Positions 1-8,257 of a DNA stretch of 64,000 bases are shown piece by piece. The notes under the pieces were generated by a model that was given only the letters and a program-made list of their open reading frames with translations, did not search any database and was not told the origin of the DNA. Each line of letters starts with the position of its first letter. Positions within the stretch are counted from its first letter, which is position 1. This DNA comes from Nocardiopsis quinghaiensis (GTDB lineage Bacteria; Actinomycetota; Actinomycetes; Streptosporangiales; Streptosporangiaceae), in the NCBI RefSeq assembly GCF_008638365.1, contig NZ_VWVU01000004.1:186001-250000 (forward strand), in the 5' to 3' direction. The position numbers were made by a program, and so were the translations under genes.

Positions 1-1
1 C

Positions 2-1009
2 CCGCCGGAGGAGCTGGCGGACCGGTACCGCGCGGGAACGCTCCCCGACATCGGTCTCGGCGGTTTCCTGGAGAGGTACGGGCACCGGGGCGCCGCGGAG
101 ATCGACGTCGGCGTGCCCCGCTGGTCGGAGGACCCCGCACCCCTGTTCACGGTGATCGCCAACTACCTGCGGGTGACCGACCCCGAACAGGCGCCGGACC
201 GCAGGTTCGCCCGTGCCGCCGCCGAGGCCGAGCACATGCGGAGGGCACTCGTCCGCCGGGCACTCGCCACCCGCCCGGTCCGCGCGCGCCTGTCGGACTT
301 CTTCTTCGGGCGGGCACGCGCCCTGGCAGGGCTGCGGGAGTACCCCAAGTTCGCCTGGCTGTACTCGATCGCCGAGACGCGACGCCAGCTCCTCCTGGTC
401 GGGGAGCAGATGGCCGGGGAGGGGCGGCTGGACCGGCCCGACGACATCATGTTCCTCAGGGTCGCGGAGGCGCGCGCCCTGGCGGGCGGGACGGACCAGC
501 GCGCGCTGGTCGCCGAGCGCAGGGCCGAGTACCTGCGTGAGCGGCACCGGCGCCGGGTGCCCCCGCTCCTGCTGTCCGACGGCACCGACGTGGAGACCGC
601 GCTGCCCGCCCTCCCCGCGGGGGCGGACGGGGTGCTCGCCGGTGTGCCCGCCTCGTCGGGGACCGCGACCGGCAGGGCCAGGGTGGTCCACGATCCGGCG
701 GGGGCCTCGCTGGAGCCGGGGGAGATCCTGGTCGCGCAGACCACGGATCCCGGGTGGACGCCCCTGTTCATGACCGCCGGAGGGTTGGTGGTGGAGACGG
801 GATCGACCATGGCGCACGGGCCCACTGTCGCCCGGGAGTACGGCATTCCCGCCGTGATCTGCGTGCCGGGCGTGACCGAGCTGCTGCGCGACGGCCAGAT
901 GGTCACCATCGACGGCGGCGCGGGAACGATCCACCCGGAGGCGGAGGCGGAGGCGGAGGCGGAGGCGGAGGCGGAGATGGAGGAGGATCTGGAGGACCCG
1001 GAGGGCTAG
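2..1009 (+). CDS. PEP-utilising phosphotransferase (rifampin phosphotransferase/PEP synthase-like), 5'-truncated
   Basis: The reading frame is already open at base 2, so the gene starts outside the window and only the C-terminal 335 residues are seen. The end carries the swivelling phosphohistidine domain of PEP synthase and rifampin phosphotransferase enzymes: TTDPGWTPLF, then MAHGPTVAREYGIPAV, whose His would be phosphorylated and carry phosphate between the ATP and substrate domains. An upstream block (YGHRGAAEIDVGVPRWSEDP) is also typical of the rifampin phosphotransferase group. The final 25 residues are an odd acidic tail of alternating Glu-Ala followed by a Glu/Asp-rich end, encoded by a GAGGCG microsatellite. 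The substrate cannot be decided without the N-terminal part. Confidence 0.85.
   Translation, partial: PPEELADRYRAGTLPDIGLGGFLERYGHRGAAEIDVGVPRWSEDPAPLFTVIANYLRVTDPEQAPDRRFARAAAEAEHMRRALVRRALATRPVRARLSDFFFGRARALAGLREYPKFAWLYSIAETRRQLLLVGEQMAGEGRLDRPDDIMFLRVAEARALAGGTDQRALVAERRAEYLRERHRRRVPPLLLSDGTDVETALPALPAGADGVLAGVPASSGTATGRARVVHDPAGASLEPGEILVAQTTDPGWTPLFMTAGGLVVETGSTMAHGPTVAREYGIPAVICVPGVTELLRDGQMVTIDGGAGTIHPEAEAEAEAEAEAEMEEDLEDPEG
936..976 (+). repeat. GAGGCG hexanucleotide microsatellite inside a coding region
   Basis: About six near-perfect tandem copies of GAGGCG encode the Glu-Ala run at the C-terminus of the phosphotransferase gene. Because the unit is six bases, slippage would lengthen or shorten the tail without shifting the frame. 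Confidence 0.85.
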
Positions 1010-1367
1010 GAAGTGTCTTTGGAAGGCTTTCGGGTCAGTGAGCGGTCGTCAGGCGACCCCTCGCAAGACGGTGTGCGGAGTCCAGCCTGGTCGTGCTTCA
1101 CGAGCGCGGAGGCGTAGCGAGAGGCGGGCTGGTGGACACGAGCCCGAAACGAGGCAAAAGCCACGACCTAAGCCGGGTTCCCCGGCTGCCCGTACCCGGG
1201 CGGCGACGCGGGCGGGCGTCCGGGCGCGGGGGCCTGCGGCTGGACGCCGCCGTGGGGCCGACCCGGCCACCACAGCACCGCGTGGTGCCGGGTGCCCGAG
1301 CGGCCGGTAGGGCGCTTCGGGACGTAGTGCCCGAGTCCGCCGGGAAACCGGCGGGTACGTTCGGCAC
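1010..1367. other. Intergenic stretch without recognisable gene
   Basis: None of the open frames here has the codon bias of a real gene. A small hairpin (CCGCCGG-gaaa-CCGGCGG, 1337-1354) lies 13 bases before the next start codon and could affect its translation. No tRNA-like or IS-like structure was seen. Confidence 0.5.
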
Positions 1368-2012
1368 ATGGACGAGAACCGCCGCATCCCCCTCAGACGC
1401 GGGCTTTTCAGCACCACCATGGGACGGATCACCGTCTACTCCCAGAACCACCCGCGCGGGTTCGGCCTGCGCGTCGCCCTCCTGAGCGCCGCCTTCGCCG
1501 TCCTGGTCTGCGCCCTGCTGTTCGTTCCTCCCCTGGTGGCCGAGGGACTCGACAGGACCCTCCTCATCACCGCGGGCGGCGCCCTGGCCGGCGCCCTGGT
1601 CCTCAGCGCACCCGGAGGCCTCTTCAGCGCGTGGATGGTGCGCCGCATGGCCAGGGGCAGGCCCGTACCGCCGGACGCCGACCCGGCCCGGGTCTGGACC
1701 GCCCACTGGCAGATCACGAGGGGCGCCCTGCACGACGACTCCGAGGTCAACCGGCTCGGGCGCATCCTGGCCGACCAGAGCGACACCTCCAGGTCCCCGA
1801 AGCTCACGCTGGCGCTCGGCGCCCTCCTCATACTGGTCCAGCTCCCCAACGCCGTGCTTCACCACGACGGGTCCCCGCTGTCGCTCTTCACCGTGTTCCT
1901 GCTGTGTGTGCTGGCGGCCATGGTCGCGGCGGTCGTCCCCCTCACGGCGCGCCGACAGCGCGGGGTCCGTCGGTTCCGCGAGCTCTACGACCAGGCCGTA
2001 GCGGAGCCCTGA
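1368..2012 (+). CDS. Hypothetical membrane protein
   Basis: A 214-residue protein of unknown function. It has four hydrophobic segments, at about residues 33-54, 63-85, 145-162 and 170-192, arranged as two hairpins with a polar central region (residues 85-145) that should face the cytoplasm. The N-terminus is short and basic. No enzyme motif or transporter signature is visible. It stands alone, ending just before the lacI-type regulator that follows. I do not recognise the family. Confidence 0.7.
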   Translation: MDENRRIPLRRGLFSTTMGRITVYSQNHPRGFGLRVALLSAAFAVLVCALLFVPPLVAEGLDRTLLITAGGALAGALVLSAPGGLFSAWMVRRMARGRPVPPDADPARVWTAHWQITRGALHDDSEVNRLGRILADQSDTSRSPKLTLALGALLILVQLPNAVLHHDGSPLSLFTVFLLCVLAAMVAAVVPLTARRQRGVRRFRELYDQAVAEP

Positions 2013-2049
2013 CCACGCCGTGCCGTATCCTCTGGTGGTGCCCGCGGCG

Positions 2050-2078
2050 TTGCGCCGGGGTGGTGGGGTGCGTAACAT
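2050..2078 (+). promoter_or_regulatory. Candidate promoter of the LacI-family gene
   Basis: TTGCGC (2050-2055) and TAACAT (2073-2078) are separated by exactly 17 bases and lie just upstream of a TCGAA-N4-TTCGA palindrome. The fit to the -35/-10 pattern is good. If correct, ORF starts earlier than this promoter are not used. Confidence 0.5.
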
Positions 2079-2082
2079 CTCA

Positions 2083-2096
2083 TCGAATCGGTTCGA
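2083..2096. promoter_or_regulatory. LacI-type operator (TCGAA-TCGG-TTCGA), probable autoregulation
   Basis: The sequence TCGAATCGGTTCGA sits immediately after the candidate -10 box of the LacI-family gene. It has the same arms as the palindromes before GH74 (12628) and GH3 (21279), which suggests that this regulator binds all three. Confidence 0.6.
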
Positions 2097-2115
2097 CGAC
2101 GGACGGGACGGCACG

Positions 2116-3099
2116 GTGCGGATCTCCGATGTGGCCCGGCACGCTGGTGTGTCGCCGAGCACGGTCTCCTACGTCCTCAGCGGCAAGCGGTCGATCTCCG
2201 AGTCCACCAGGCGCCGGGTGCGCGAGAGCATCGAGGCCCTCGGCTACCAGCCGCACGCGGGCGCGCGCTCCCTGGCCAGCCGCCGCAGCAACGTGATCGC
2301 CCTGGTCATCCCGCTGCGCGAGGACGTGCACGTCCCCGTCGCCATGCGCTTCGCCGTCTCCGTCGTCACCGCCGCCCGCGCGCACGACCACGACGTCCTC
2401 CTGCTCACCCAGGGCGAGGGGCCCGACGGCCTGCGCAGGGTCGCGGGAGGCGCCATGGTGGACGGCGTCATCGTCATGGACGTGGAGGCCGACGACGCGC
2501 GCGTGCCCGTCCTGCGCGCCCTGGACCTGCCCTCGGTCCTCATCGGCGTCCCCGAGGACACCGAGGACCTGACCTGCGTGGACCTGGACTTCGCGGCCGC
2601 GGGCGCGGCCTGCGTGCACCACCTCGCCGACCTCGGCCACACCGACATCGCCCTCGTCGGCCAGCCGCCCTCGGTCTACGAGCGGCGCACCGGTTTCGCC
2701 GAGCGCACCGTCACCGGCTTCGAGCTCGCCGCCGCCGAGCGCGGCGTCCGCGCCACCCTGCGCCCCTGCTCACCCGACACCGCGCGCGGCGTCGCGGAGG
2801 AGCTGCTGCGCGAGCGTCCCGGCCTCACCGGCCTCATCGTGCACAACGAACCCTCGGTCGGCCCGCTGCTCGACGCCTTCGCCGAGTACGGTCGCACTCC
2901 CCCCGAGCTGTCCGTGGCCGCCATCGGCCCCGTTCCTCCCGGAGGGCCGCCGCTGACCTCGGTGGACCTGCCGGCCGAGGAGGTCGGGGCCCGTGCGGTC
3001 GGCCTGCTCATGGACAAGATCGACGGCCCCGCGCACCCCGGGGTCACCCTGCTGGAGCCGAGGCTGACCTCCCGGGAGAGCACCGCCTCCCCGGCCTGA
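2116..3099 (+). CDS. LacI-family transcriptional regulator
   Basis: About 327 residues. An N-terminal LacI helix-turn-helix (ISDVARHAGVSPSTVSYVLS) is followed by the hinge helix region (LGYQPHAGARSLASRR) and a periplasmic-binding-protein-like sugar domain to the C-terminus. I chose the GTG at 2116 because it gives the usual LacI start (VRISDVARHAG) and lies downstream of a good promoter and a palindromic operator. An earlier in-frame GTG at 2068 would put these inside the coding region. Its operator TCGAA-N4-TTCGA recurs in the glycosidase cluster 10-19 kb downstream, so I infer that it represses xyloglucan or related oligosaccharide genes and itself. The inducer is unknown. Confidence 0.9.
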   Translation: MRISDVARHAGVSPSTVSYVLSGKRSISESTRRRVRESIEALGYQPHAGARSLASRRSNVIALVIPLREDVHVPVAMRFAVSVVTAARAHDHDVLLLTQGEGPDGLRRVAGGAMVDGVIVMDVEADDARVPVLRALDLPSVLIGVPEDTEDLTCVDLDFAAAGAACVHHLADLGHTDIALVGQPPSVYERRTGFAERTVTGFELAAAERGVRATLRPCSPDTARGVAEELLRERPGLTGLIVHNEPSVGPLLDAFAEYGRTPPELSVAAIGPVPPGGPPLTSVDLPAEEVGARAVGLLMDKIDGPAHPGVTLLEPRLTSRESTASPA

Positions 3100-3170
3100 C
3101 GCCGGCCTCGGAACCCGCGGACCCGAGCGGGTTCCCTCCGTGTGCCAGTGGCCTCGCCTTGGCGCGGAAG

Positions 3171-3182
3171 GAACGCTCGTTC
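3171..3182. promoter_or_regulatory. Half-conserved TetR operator before the tetR-type gene
   Basis: GAACGCTCGTTC matches the outer arms of the two strong palindromes at 3805 and 3856 and lies 12 bases before the chosen ATG of the TetR-family gene. It suggests autoregulation and argues against the TTG start at 3159, which would lie upstream of this site. Confidence 0.45.
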
Positions 3183-3194
3183 TACGTTGGTGCC

Positions 3195-3803
3195 ATGGTT
3201 CGAATGTCGCAGGAGCACATGGACGCACGCCGTCGGCAGATTCTGGACGCGGCGCGGCGCTGCTTCGTCCGCAACGGCTTCCACGCCACCTCCATGCAGG
3301 ATCTCCTGGCGGAGGCCCGACTGTCGGCGGGCGCGGTCTACCGCTACTTCAGCGGCAAGGAGGCCATCATCGGGGCGATCGCCTCCGAGGCCCTCGCCGA
3401 GGTCGCGGAGGCGTTCGCGGAGCGGGACGGCGAGCGCCCCCCGGGTCTGGACGACATCGTCGACCTCGTCCTACGGGGCGAGGGGCCCTCGCTGGCCGCG
3501 TCACGGGAATCGGCCGGACTTCTGGTCCAGATCTGGGCGGAGGCCCTGCGGTCGCCCTCCCTGGCCGCACGGCTGCAGGAGGTCGTGGACGAGGTCCGCG
3601 TCCTGATCAGCGGCATGGTGGCCCGGCACCAGGAACAGGGGCGGCTCTCCTCCGACGTTCCGCCGGAGAGGGTTGCCGACGCGCTGATCGCCCTCGTCGA
3701 CGGTTTCGTGGTCCGGCGCGCGGTCTACGGCGACGCCGACCCGGAGGCGTTCCGGGACGGGCTGCGGGCCCTGATGGGAGCGTCCCACCACCGGCGAACC
3801 TGA
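3195..3803 (+). CDS. TetR-family transcriptional regulator
   Basis: 202 residues. An N-terminal TetR helix-turn-helix (RRQILDAARRCFVRNGFHAT, then AGAVYRYFSGKEAII) is followed by an all-helical ligand domain. The ATG at 3195 is preferred over an upstream TTG because an operator-like palindrome lies between them. A monooxygenase gene follows on the same strand, with two palindromes of GAACGAACGTTCGTTC type in the 80-base gap, so this protein most likely represses that gene and is released by its substrate or a related aromatic compound. The ligand cannot be read from sequence. Confidence 0.9.
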   Translation: MVRMSQEHMDARRRQILDAARRCFVRNGFHATSMQDLLAEARLSAGAVYRYFSGKEAIIGAIASEALAEVAEAFAERDGERPPGLDDIVDLVLRGEGPSLAASRESAGLLVQIWAEALRSPSLAARLQEVVDEVRVLISGMVARHQEQGRLSSDVPPERVADALIALVDGFVVRRAVYGDADPEAFRDGLRALMGASHHRRT

Positions 3804-3804
3804 G

Positions 3805-3820
3805 AGAACGAACGTTCGCT
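3805..3820. promoter_or_regulatory. TetR operator, upstream copy
   Basis: GAGAACGAACGTTCGCTC contains the perfect core CGAACGTTCG (3809-3818). It lies just upstream of a -35-like TTGCGT (3822-3827). Confidence 0.65.
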
Positions 3821-3821
3821 C

Positions 3822-3850
3822 TTGCGTAGGGGGCGCATTCGTGCTCCTAT
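3822..3850 (+). promoter_or_regulatory. Candidate promoter of the FAD monooxygenase gene
   Basis: TTGCGT and TCCTAT are separated by 17 bases. One palindrome touches the -35 side and another follows the -10, so repressor binding at both would bracket the polymerase site. Confidence 0.55.
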
Positions 3851-3855
3851 TCAGA

Positions 3856-3871
3856 GAACGAACGTTCGTTC
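3856..3871. promoter_or_regulatory. TetR operator, downstream copy (perfect palindrome)
   Basis: GAACGAACGTTCGTTC is a perfect 16-bp palindrome placed between the -10 box and the ribosome binding site of the monooxygenase gene. Confidence 0.7.
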
Positions 3872-3883
3872 CTGGAGGTTGCC

Positions 3884-5506
3884 TTGAGTACCGACAACGA
3901 CGTCCTCATCGCGGGGGCGGGACCCACGGGACTGGTCCTGGCCATCGAGCTGGCCCGGCGCGGAGTGATCCCCCGGGTCGTCGACGCGGGATCCCCGGAC
4001 ACGCGCGAGAGCAGGGCCGTGGCGGTCGTGGCGCGGTCACTGGAGATGCTGGACGACATCGGCGTGGCCGAGGCCGCCGTCGAGCGGGGCCTGCCCCTGC
4101 GCCGCCTGTCCTTCCACCAGGGGACCACCACCCTGGCCGACCTGGACCTGTCGGCCCTGGACTCCCCCTTCCCGATGGACCTGTGCATCCCGCAGTGGCG
4201 AACCGCCGGGCTGCTGCGGGAGCGGGCCGAGGAACTGGGTGTGGCCGTCGAATGGGGCACGCGCCTGGCCTCCCACCAGGACGACGGGGACGGCGTCACC
4301 GCGGAACTCGTCCACGGGGACGGGCGCGTCGAGCACCACACGGCGCGGTGGCTGGTCGGGTGCGACGGAGCGCACAGCACCGTGCGCCGCACGGCGGGTT
4401 TCGGCTGGGAGACCGCCGACCTGCGCCGGGGCTTCATCCTCGGCGACGTGTCGGCCGACTGGGACCTGGCGAGGGACCGCTTCCACGCGTTCTTCGGCCC
4501 GGGCGGCATCGTGGCCCTCTTCCCGATGGTCGGCGGCCACTGGCGCATTCTGGCCAACACACCCGACGACAACCCGCCCGCGGACCCCGGTCTGGACGAC
4601 TACGCCACCTACGTCGGTCGGCGCACCCCGCTGGATCCGCGCCTTCGCGACCTGCGGTGGAGTTCGTCGTTCGTGGTGCGTGAGGGGCTCGCCGACCGGT
4701 TCAGGCGCGGCCGGGTGCTGCTCGCGGGCGACGCGGCGCACAGCCACAGCCCGGTCGGGGGCCAGGGCATGAACACGGGGATGCAGGACGCCTACAACCT
4801 GGGCTGGAAACTCGCGCTGGTGGCCGCCGGCCGCGCCGTCCCGTCCCTGCTGGACAGCTTCGAGGGGGAACGGCGGCCCGTGGCCCGGGCCGTGGTCGAG
4901 GCCACCTCCACCGCCACCCGTGTCGCCACGGCGCACACCCTCGTCCTCCGCCGGGCGCGGCAGCACGCACTGCGCCTGCTGGGGAGGTCCAACCCCGCCC
5001 AGCGCCGCCTGTCGAACACCCTGGGAGAGCACCTGGTCCACTACCGCGACAGCGCGCTCGTCTCCGAGCGGTGGGACGGGTCCAGGCCCCCGGCGTGGAG
5101 CGACGGCTCCGGCGCCGGCCCCAGGGCCGGAGAGGTGGTCCGGGACGCCTACCTCGAAACCCGCGCGGGCACCAGGGCGCTCCGGCACGTCTACCGGGAT
5201 CCGGGCCACCACCTGGTGCTGTTCGCCGCCGACGTGGCCGACCCCGCCGCCCTGGCGTCCTGGGCGGCCGCCGGCCGCGAGGCCGTGGACGGGTACGGAC
5301 AGGTCCACGTCGTCACACGCGGCCACCTGCCCGCGGAACCCGTCGACGGGGCCATGGCGGACGTGCGCAGCGAGGCCCACAACCGGTACGGGGTGCGCCG
5401 ACCCAGCCTGTACCTCGTCCGACCGGACAAGTACGTCGCCCACCGGGCCGACGGCACCGACCTCACCGGCGTACGGGACTACTTCCGCGCCCTGGCGGCC
5501 CGGTAG
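3884..5506 (+). CDS. FAD-dependent aromatic monooxygenase
   Basis: 540 residues, group A flavoprotein hydroxylase (PheA/TfdB/polyketide hydroxylase family). It has the N-terminal dinucleotide fold (GAGPTGL, residues 11-17), the DG motif (GCDGAHSTVRR) and the second FAD motif (GDAAHSHSPVGGQGMNTGMQDA). A C-terminal thioredoxin-like domain spans about residues 410-538. Translation starts at a TTG preceded by GGAGG. It should hydroxylate an aromatic substrate with NAD(P)H and oxygen. Regulation by the adjacent TetR protein is well supported by two operators. The substrate, whether a drug, an aromatic nutrient or a natural product, is not known; a drug-inactivating role is only one possibility. 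Confidence 0.9.
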   Translation: MSTDNDVLIAGAGPTGLVLAIELARRGVIPRVVDAGSPDTRESRAVAVVARSLEMLDDIGVAEAAVERGLPLRRLSFHQGTTTLADLDLSALDSPFPMDLCIPQWRTAGLLRERAEELGVAVEWGTRLASHQDDGDGVTAELVHGDGRVEHHTARWLVGCDGAHSTVRRTAGFGWETADLRRGFILGDVSADWDLARDRFHAFFGPGGIVALFPMVGGHWRILANTPDDNPPADPGLDDYATYVGRRTPLDPRLRDLRWSSSFVVREGLADRFRRGRVLLAGDAAHSHSPVGGQGMNTGMQDAYNLGWKLALVAAGRAVPSLLDSFEGERRPVARAVVEATSTATRVATAHTLVLRRARQHALRLLGRSNPAQRRLSNTLGEHLVHYRDSALVSERWDGSRPPAWSDGSGAGPRAGEVVRDAYLETRAGTRALRHVYRDPGHHLVLFAADVADPAALASWAAAGREAVDGYGQVHVVTRGHLPAEPVDGAMADVRSEAHNRYGVRRPSLYLVRPDKYVAHRADGTDLTGVRDYFRALAAR

Positions 5507-5778
5507 CGGCGGGGCCGTCCGGGGAACCGCAGGGGCACCCCCGGCCGCACGGAGGCGGACGCCTCCTCCGGGGCGGCGGGAAAACCGTCGAAACGATCCC
5601 TCCGCCGCGGAATACCAGCCCCGCCCCTCCCGTTGTACGCGGTGCCGGAAGGTGCGGTAGAAAGTGTCCCCCGGGCTCCACTCAAAGCCTTCACGGAATA
5701 CCGCGCCCGCAAGGGCGGCAGGAGCCGTGTTGTGCACCGCGCCGTGAGGCGACCGCCGCACCCTTCTGGTGTACGTGA

Positions 5779-5810
5779 CGGCCCCGTCGGGCAGCTGCCC
5801 GACGGGGCCG
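5779..5810. terminator. Intrinsic terminator-like hairpin
   Basis: A perfect 32-bp inverted repeat, with arms beginning CGGCCCCGTCGGGCAG, followed by TTTC. It lies 270 bases after the monooxygenase gene and may end that transcript. Confidence 0.6.
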
Positions 5811-5879
5811 TTTCACGTCCGGTGCCCGCGAACCCCGAGGACGGGCGAGGCGGCCGACCAGAGCCCGTGCTCCGGCCCG

Positions 5880-6243
5880 GCGGCCCCACCGTCTCCGCAA
5901 CGGCGGAGGAGAACCCGCTGTGGGCACACCCGCCAGAAACCGGGGGGCTCCCGGGGCGCGTGGTCGGGGCCGGACCCCTCACCGGGGCGCCCGCGCCCGA
6001 CGGCACCGCGGCCCGGACCGAGGCGGCGGTGACCACCTGTCCGACGGGACCGCCTACCGCAACGCCCCGCTGCGCGACACCACCGGCCGCGGCAGGCCCG
6101 CGGGGCACGTGCACACGCCGGTCCCGCGGTTCGGTACGGCCGACGGGGAAGTCATCACCGACGAGGTCTCCGAACGCGACCGAGCGGGCACCGCCGGCCA
6201 GGTCCAGGCCATCGTCCCGGAAGCCGTCGCCGTACGTCCGTGA
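5880..6243 (+). pseudogene. Possible frameshifted gene remnant
   Basis: Two adjoining frames show strong G/C third-position bias. One runs from about 5880 to 6040 (including TVSATAEENPLWAHPPETGG), the other from about 6040 to the TGA at 6243 (including LSDGTAYRNAPLRDT and VITDEVSERDRAGTAGQ). Joining them needs one frame change near 6035-6045. No family was recognised. The rest of the 790-base gap between the monooxygenase and hemerythrin genes (5507-6297) holds only the hairpin at 5779. It could also be chance bias in GC-rich DNA. Confidence 0.3.
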
Positions 6244-6297
6244 CCTGCGCCGCCCGCGCCCCCGGGGACGCGGGAGCCCGCGGGCCGGGGCCGCCGG

Positions 6298-6867
6298 TCA
6301 GCCGCGCCTGGCCTTCTGCACGGCCTCGGCGAGCTCGTCCTTGTCCATCTTGGAGCGGTCCCTGATGTCCAGCCGCTCGGCCTCCTCGTAGAGCTCCCGC
6401 TGCTTGGGGATCTGACCCGGGCCGACCCCGAAGCGCCGCATCTCCTGCTCGCGCCGCTCGGAGAAGGCCCTGCCCAGCTCCTGCACGCGCTTCTCGCTGA
6501 CGGCGTCCCTGAGAGCGGGCAGGACCTCGCTCTCCTCCTCGTCGACGTGGTGCTTGACCGCGTCGACGAACTCACGGCACCGCTCGTCGAACTCCCCGCT
6601 GTTCGGGTCGCAGTCCTTCAGCCGCCGCAGCAGCTCCTCGGCCTCGTGGTGCTCCTCCGTGCTGTGCTGGACCTGCGCCCTCTCACCGGACGCCTCGGCC
6701 GTGGCCGGGTAGACCTCGTCCTCCTCGGCACGGCTGTGCGCGGTGAGCATGGCCTCGATCTCGTCCAGCAGGCGCGGCCGCTGGTCGGGCTCGGACTGGA
6801 GCCGGTCGAACAGCTCCTCCATCCTGCGGTGGTCCTGGGTGATCAGAGTGATGGCGTCGTCGGCCAT
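6298..6867 (-). CDS. Hemerythrin HHE-domain protein
   Basis: 189 residues. The N-terminal four-helix hemerythrin-like domain carries the ligand pattern for a di-iron centre: H in TQDHRRM, HSRAEEDEVYP, TEEHHEAEE and HHVDEEESEVLP. The C-terminal 40 residues (KMDKDELAEAVQKARRG) resemble the Rho N-terminal/SAP-like helix motif seen on other actinobacterial hemerythrins. The start at 6867 is preferred over 6909 because GGAGG lies just upstream. These proteins are linked to oxygen, nitric oxide or oxidative-stress responses; the exact role here is unknown. Confidence 0.88.
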   Translation of the reverse strand: MADDAITLITQDHRRMEELFDRLQSEPDQRPRLLDEIEAMLTAHSRAEEDEVYPATAEASGERAQVQHSTEEHHEAEELLRRLKDCDPNSGEFDERCREFVDAVKHHVDEEESEVLPALRDAVSEKRVQELGRAFSERREQEMRRFGVGPGQIPKQRELYEEAERLDIRDRSKMDKDELAEAVQKARRG

Positions 6868-6976
6868 GTTCGCCTCCGAGTCGGTAGTGGCACTGGCGAT
6901 CACCGCCACTACCCACCGGCCCGGTGTTCAGACGTCGCCCCGCCCGGCTCCCGCTTCCTTGACCTGGACTTGGTCC

Positions 6977-7018
6977 GCACCGTGTCCCGGGCCTCGCGAG
7001 GTGCCCGGGACACGGTGC
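6977..7018. terminator. Strong hairpin terminator downstream of xylA
   Basis: Sixteen-base perfect arms (GCACCGTGTCCCGGGC and its complement) around a 10-base loop, 47 bases after the xylA stop codon on the minus strand. Confidence 0.7.
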
Positions 7019-7064
7019 GGGACCGCCCGCCGGCCGGCCCCGCCCGGAGTGGTGGGACCCGGCG

Positions 7065-8222
7065 TCAGCGCACGCCGAAGAGGTGGTCCAGGGCGAGCTG
7101 GTCCAGGCGCTCGAAGTGGTAGCCGCGCTCGCCGACCTCGGCCAGGTCGATCTCCTCGGCCAGCAGGTCGGACAGGGACTCGCCCCGGCCCAGCGTGGAC
7201 TCGGACAGCTCGGGCACGCGCGACGCGGCGAGCGCCTCCGCCACCTCGGGGTCGGCGCGGAAGGCCTTCGCCTTCTCCCTCAGGATGAGGTAGTTGCGCA
7301 TGCAGGCCGAAGCCGACTCCCACACGCCGCTCATGTCCTCGGACCGGGGCGTCTTGAAGTCGAAGTGGCGGGGGCCGTCGTAGCCCGCGCTCTCCAGCAG
7401 GTCGACCAGGAAGAACGCCTCCTTGACGTCACCGGCGCCGAAGCGCAGGTCCTGGTCGTACTTGATCCCGCGCTGCCCGTTGAGGTCGATGTGGAAGAGC
7501 TTGCCCGCCCACAGCGCCTGGGCGACGCCGTGCGCGAAGTTCAGCCCGGCCATCTGTTCGTGGCCGACCTCCGGGTTGACCCCGACCATCTCGGGGTGCT
7601 CCAGCTCGTTGATGAAGGCCAGGGCGTGCCCGACCGTGGGCAGCAGGATGTCGCCGCGCGGCTCGTTGGGCTTGGGCTCGATGGCGAACCGCAGGTCGTA
7701 GCCCTGCTCGCGCACGTAGCCGCACAGGATGTCGAAGGCCTCGCGCAGCCGGTCCAGGGCGGCGGCGTCGTTCTTGCCCGCCTCGGTCTCGGCGCCGTCC
7801 TGGCCGCCCCAGCACACGTACGTCCTCGCGCCCATCGACACCGCCAGGTCGATGTTGCGGATGACCTTGCGGATGGCGTAACGGCGCACGTCGCGGCTGT
7901 TGGAGGTGAACCCGCCGTCGCGGAACACCGGGTGCGAGAACAGGTTGGTGGTCGCCATCGGCACCGTGAGGCCGGTCTCCTCCAGGGCCGCGCGGAACCG
8001 CTTGAGGATGGCCTCGCGGTCGGTGTCCGAGCTACCGGGCGGGATGAGGTCGTCGTCGTGGAAGGTGACGCCGGACGCGCCGAGGTCGGCCAGGCGGCGC
8101 ACCGCGTCCGCTCCGTCGAGCGGGGGCCGCACGGGCTCGCCGAAGGTGTTCACCCCGCGCCACCCCACGGTCCACAGGCCGAAGGTGAACCTGTCCGCGG
8201 GTACGGGCCGGTAGTCGTTCAT
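7065..8222 (-). CDS. xylA: Xylose isomerase
   Basis: 385 residues, the length of the actinomycete class I enzyme (about 388). It converts D-xylose to D-xylulose in the cytoplasm using two divalent metals. Visible active-site elements are the catalytic His at about residue 55 ([12 protein letters not shown]), the CWGGQDG loop and the metal-binding Glu block [13 protein letters not shown]. The ATG at 8222 has AGGAG upstream. The operator at 8258 lies 36 bases before the start and has the same arms and length as the Bacillus xylO site, so control by the ROK repressor at 24181 is likely. It lies downstream of the GH42 gene. Xylulokinase is not in the window. Confidence 0.96.
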   Translation of the reverse strand: MNDYRPVPADRFTFGLWTVGWRGVNTFGEPVRPPLDGADAVRRLADLGASGVTFHDDDLIPPGSSDTDREAILKRFRAALEETGLTVPMATTNLFSHPVFRDGGFTSNSRDVRRYAIRKVIRNIDLAVSMGARTYVCWGGQDGAETEAGKNDAAALDRLREAFDILCGYVREQGYDLRFAIEPKPNEPRGDILLPTVGHALAFINELEHPEMVGVNPEVGHEQMAGLNFAHGVAQALWAGKLFHIDLNGQRGIKYDQDLRFGAGDVKEAFFLVDLLESAGYDGPRHFDFKTPRSEDMSGVWESASACMRNYLILREKAKAFRADPEVAEALAASRVPELSESTLGRGESLSDLLAEEIDLAEVGERGYHFERLDQLALDHLFGVR

Positions 8223-8257
8223 GATCGTGTCTCCTGAGGTAGGCGCGGGACTCCGCA

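Noticed and set aside
1250..1360. tRNA-Leu/Ser-like start (GGTGCCCGAGCGGCC)
   Set aside because: No matching acceptor stem, anticodon arm or T-loop (GGTTCGAATCC) follows.
2..5506. Complete rifampin-resistance cassette
   Set aside because: The phosphotransferase is truncated and only similar to that group, the monooxygenase substrate is unknown, and no rifampin-associated element was recognised.
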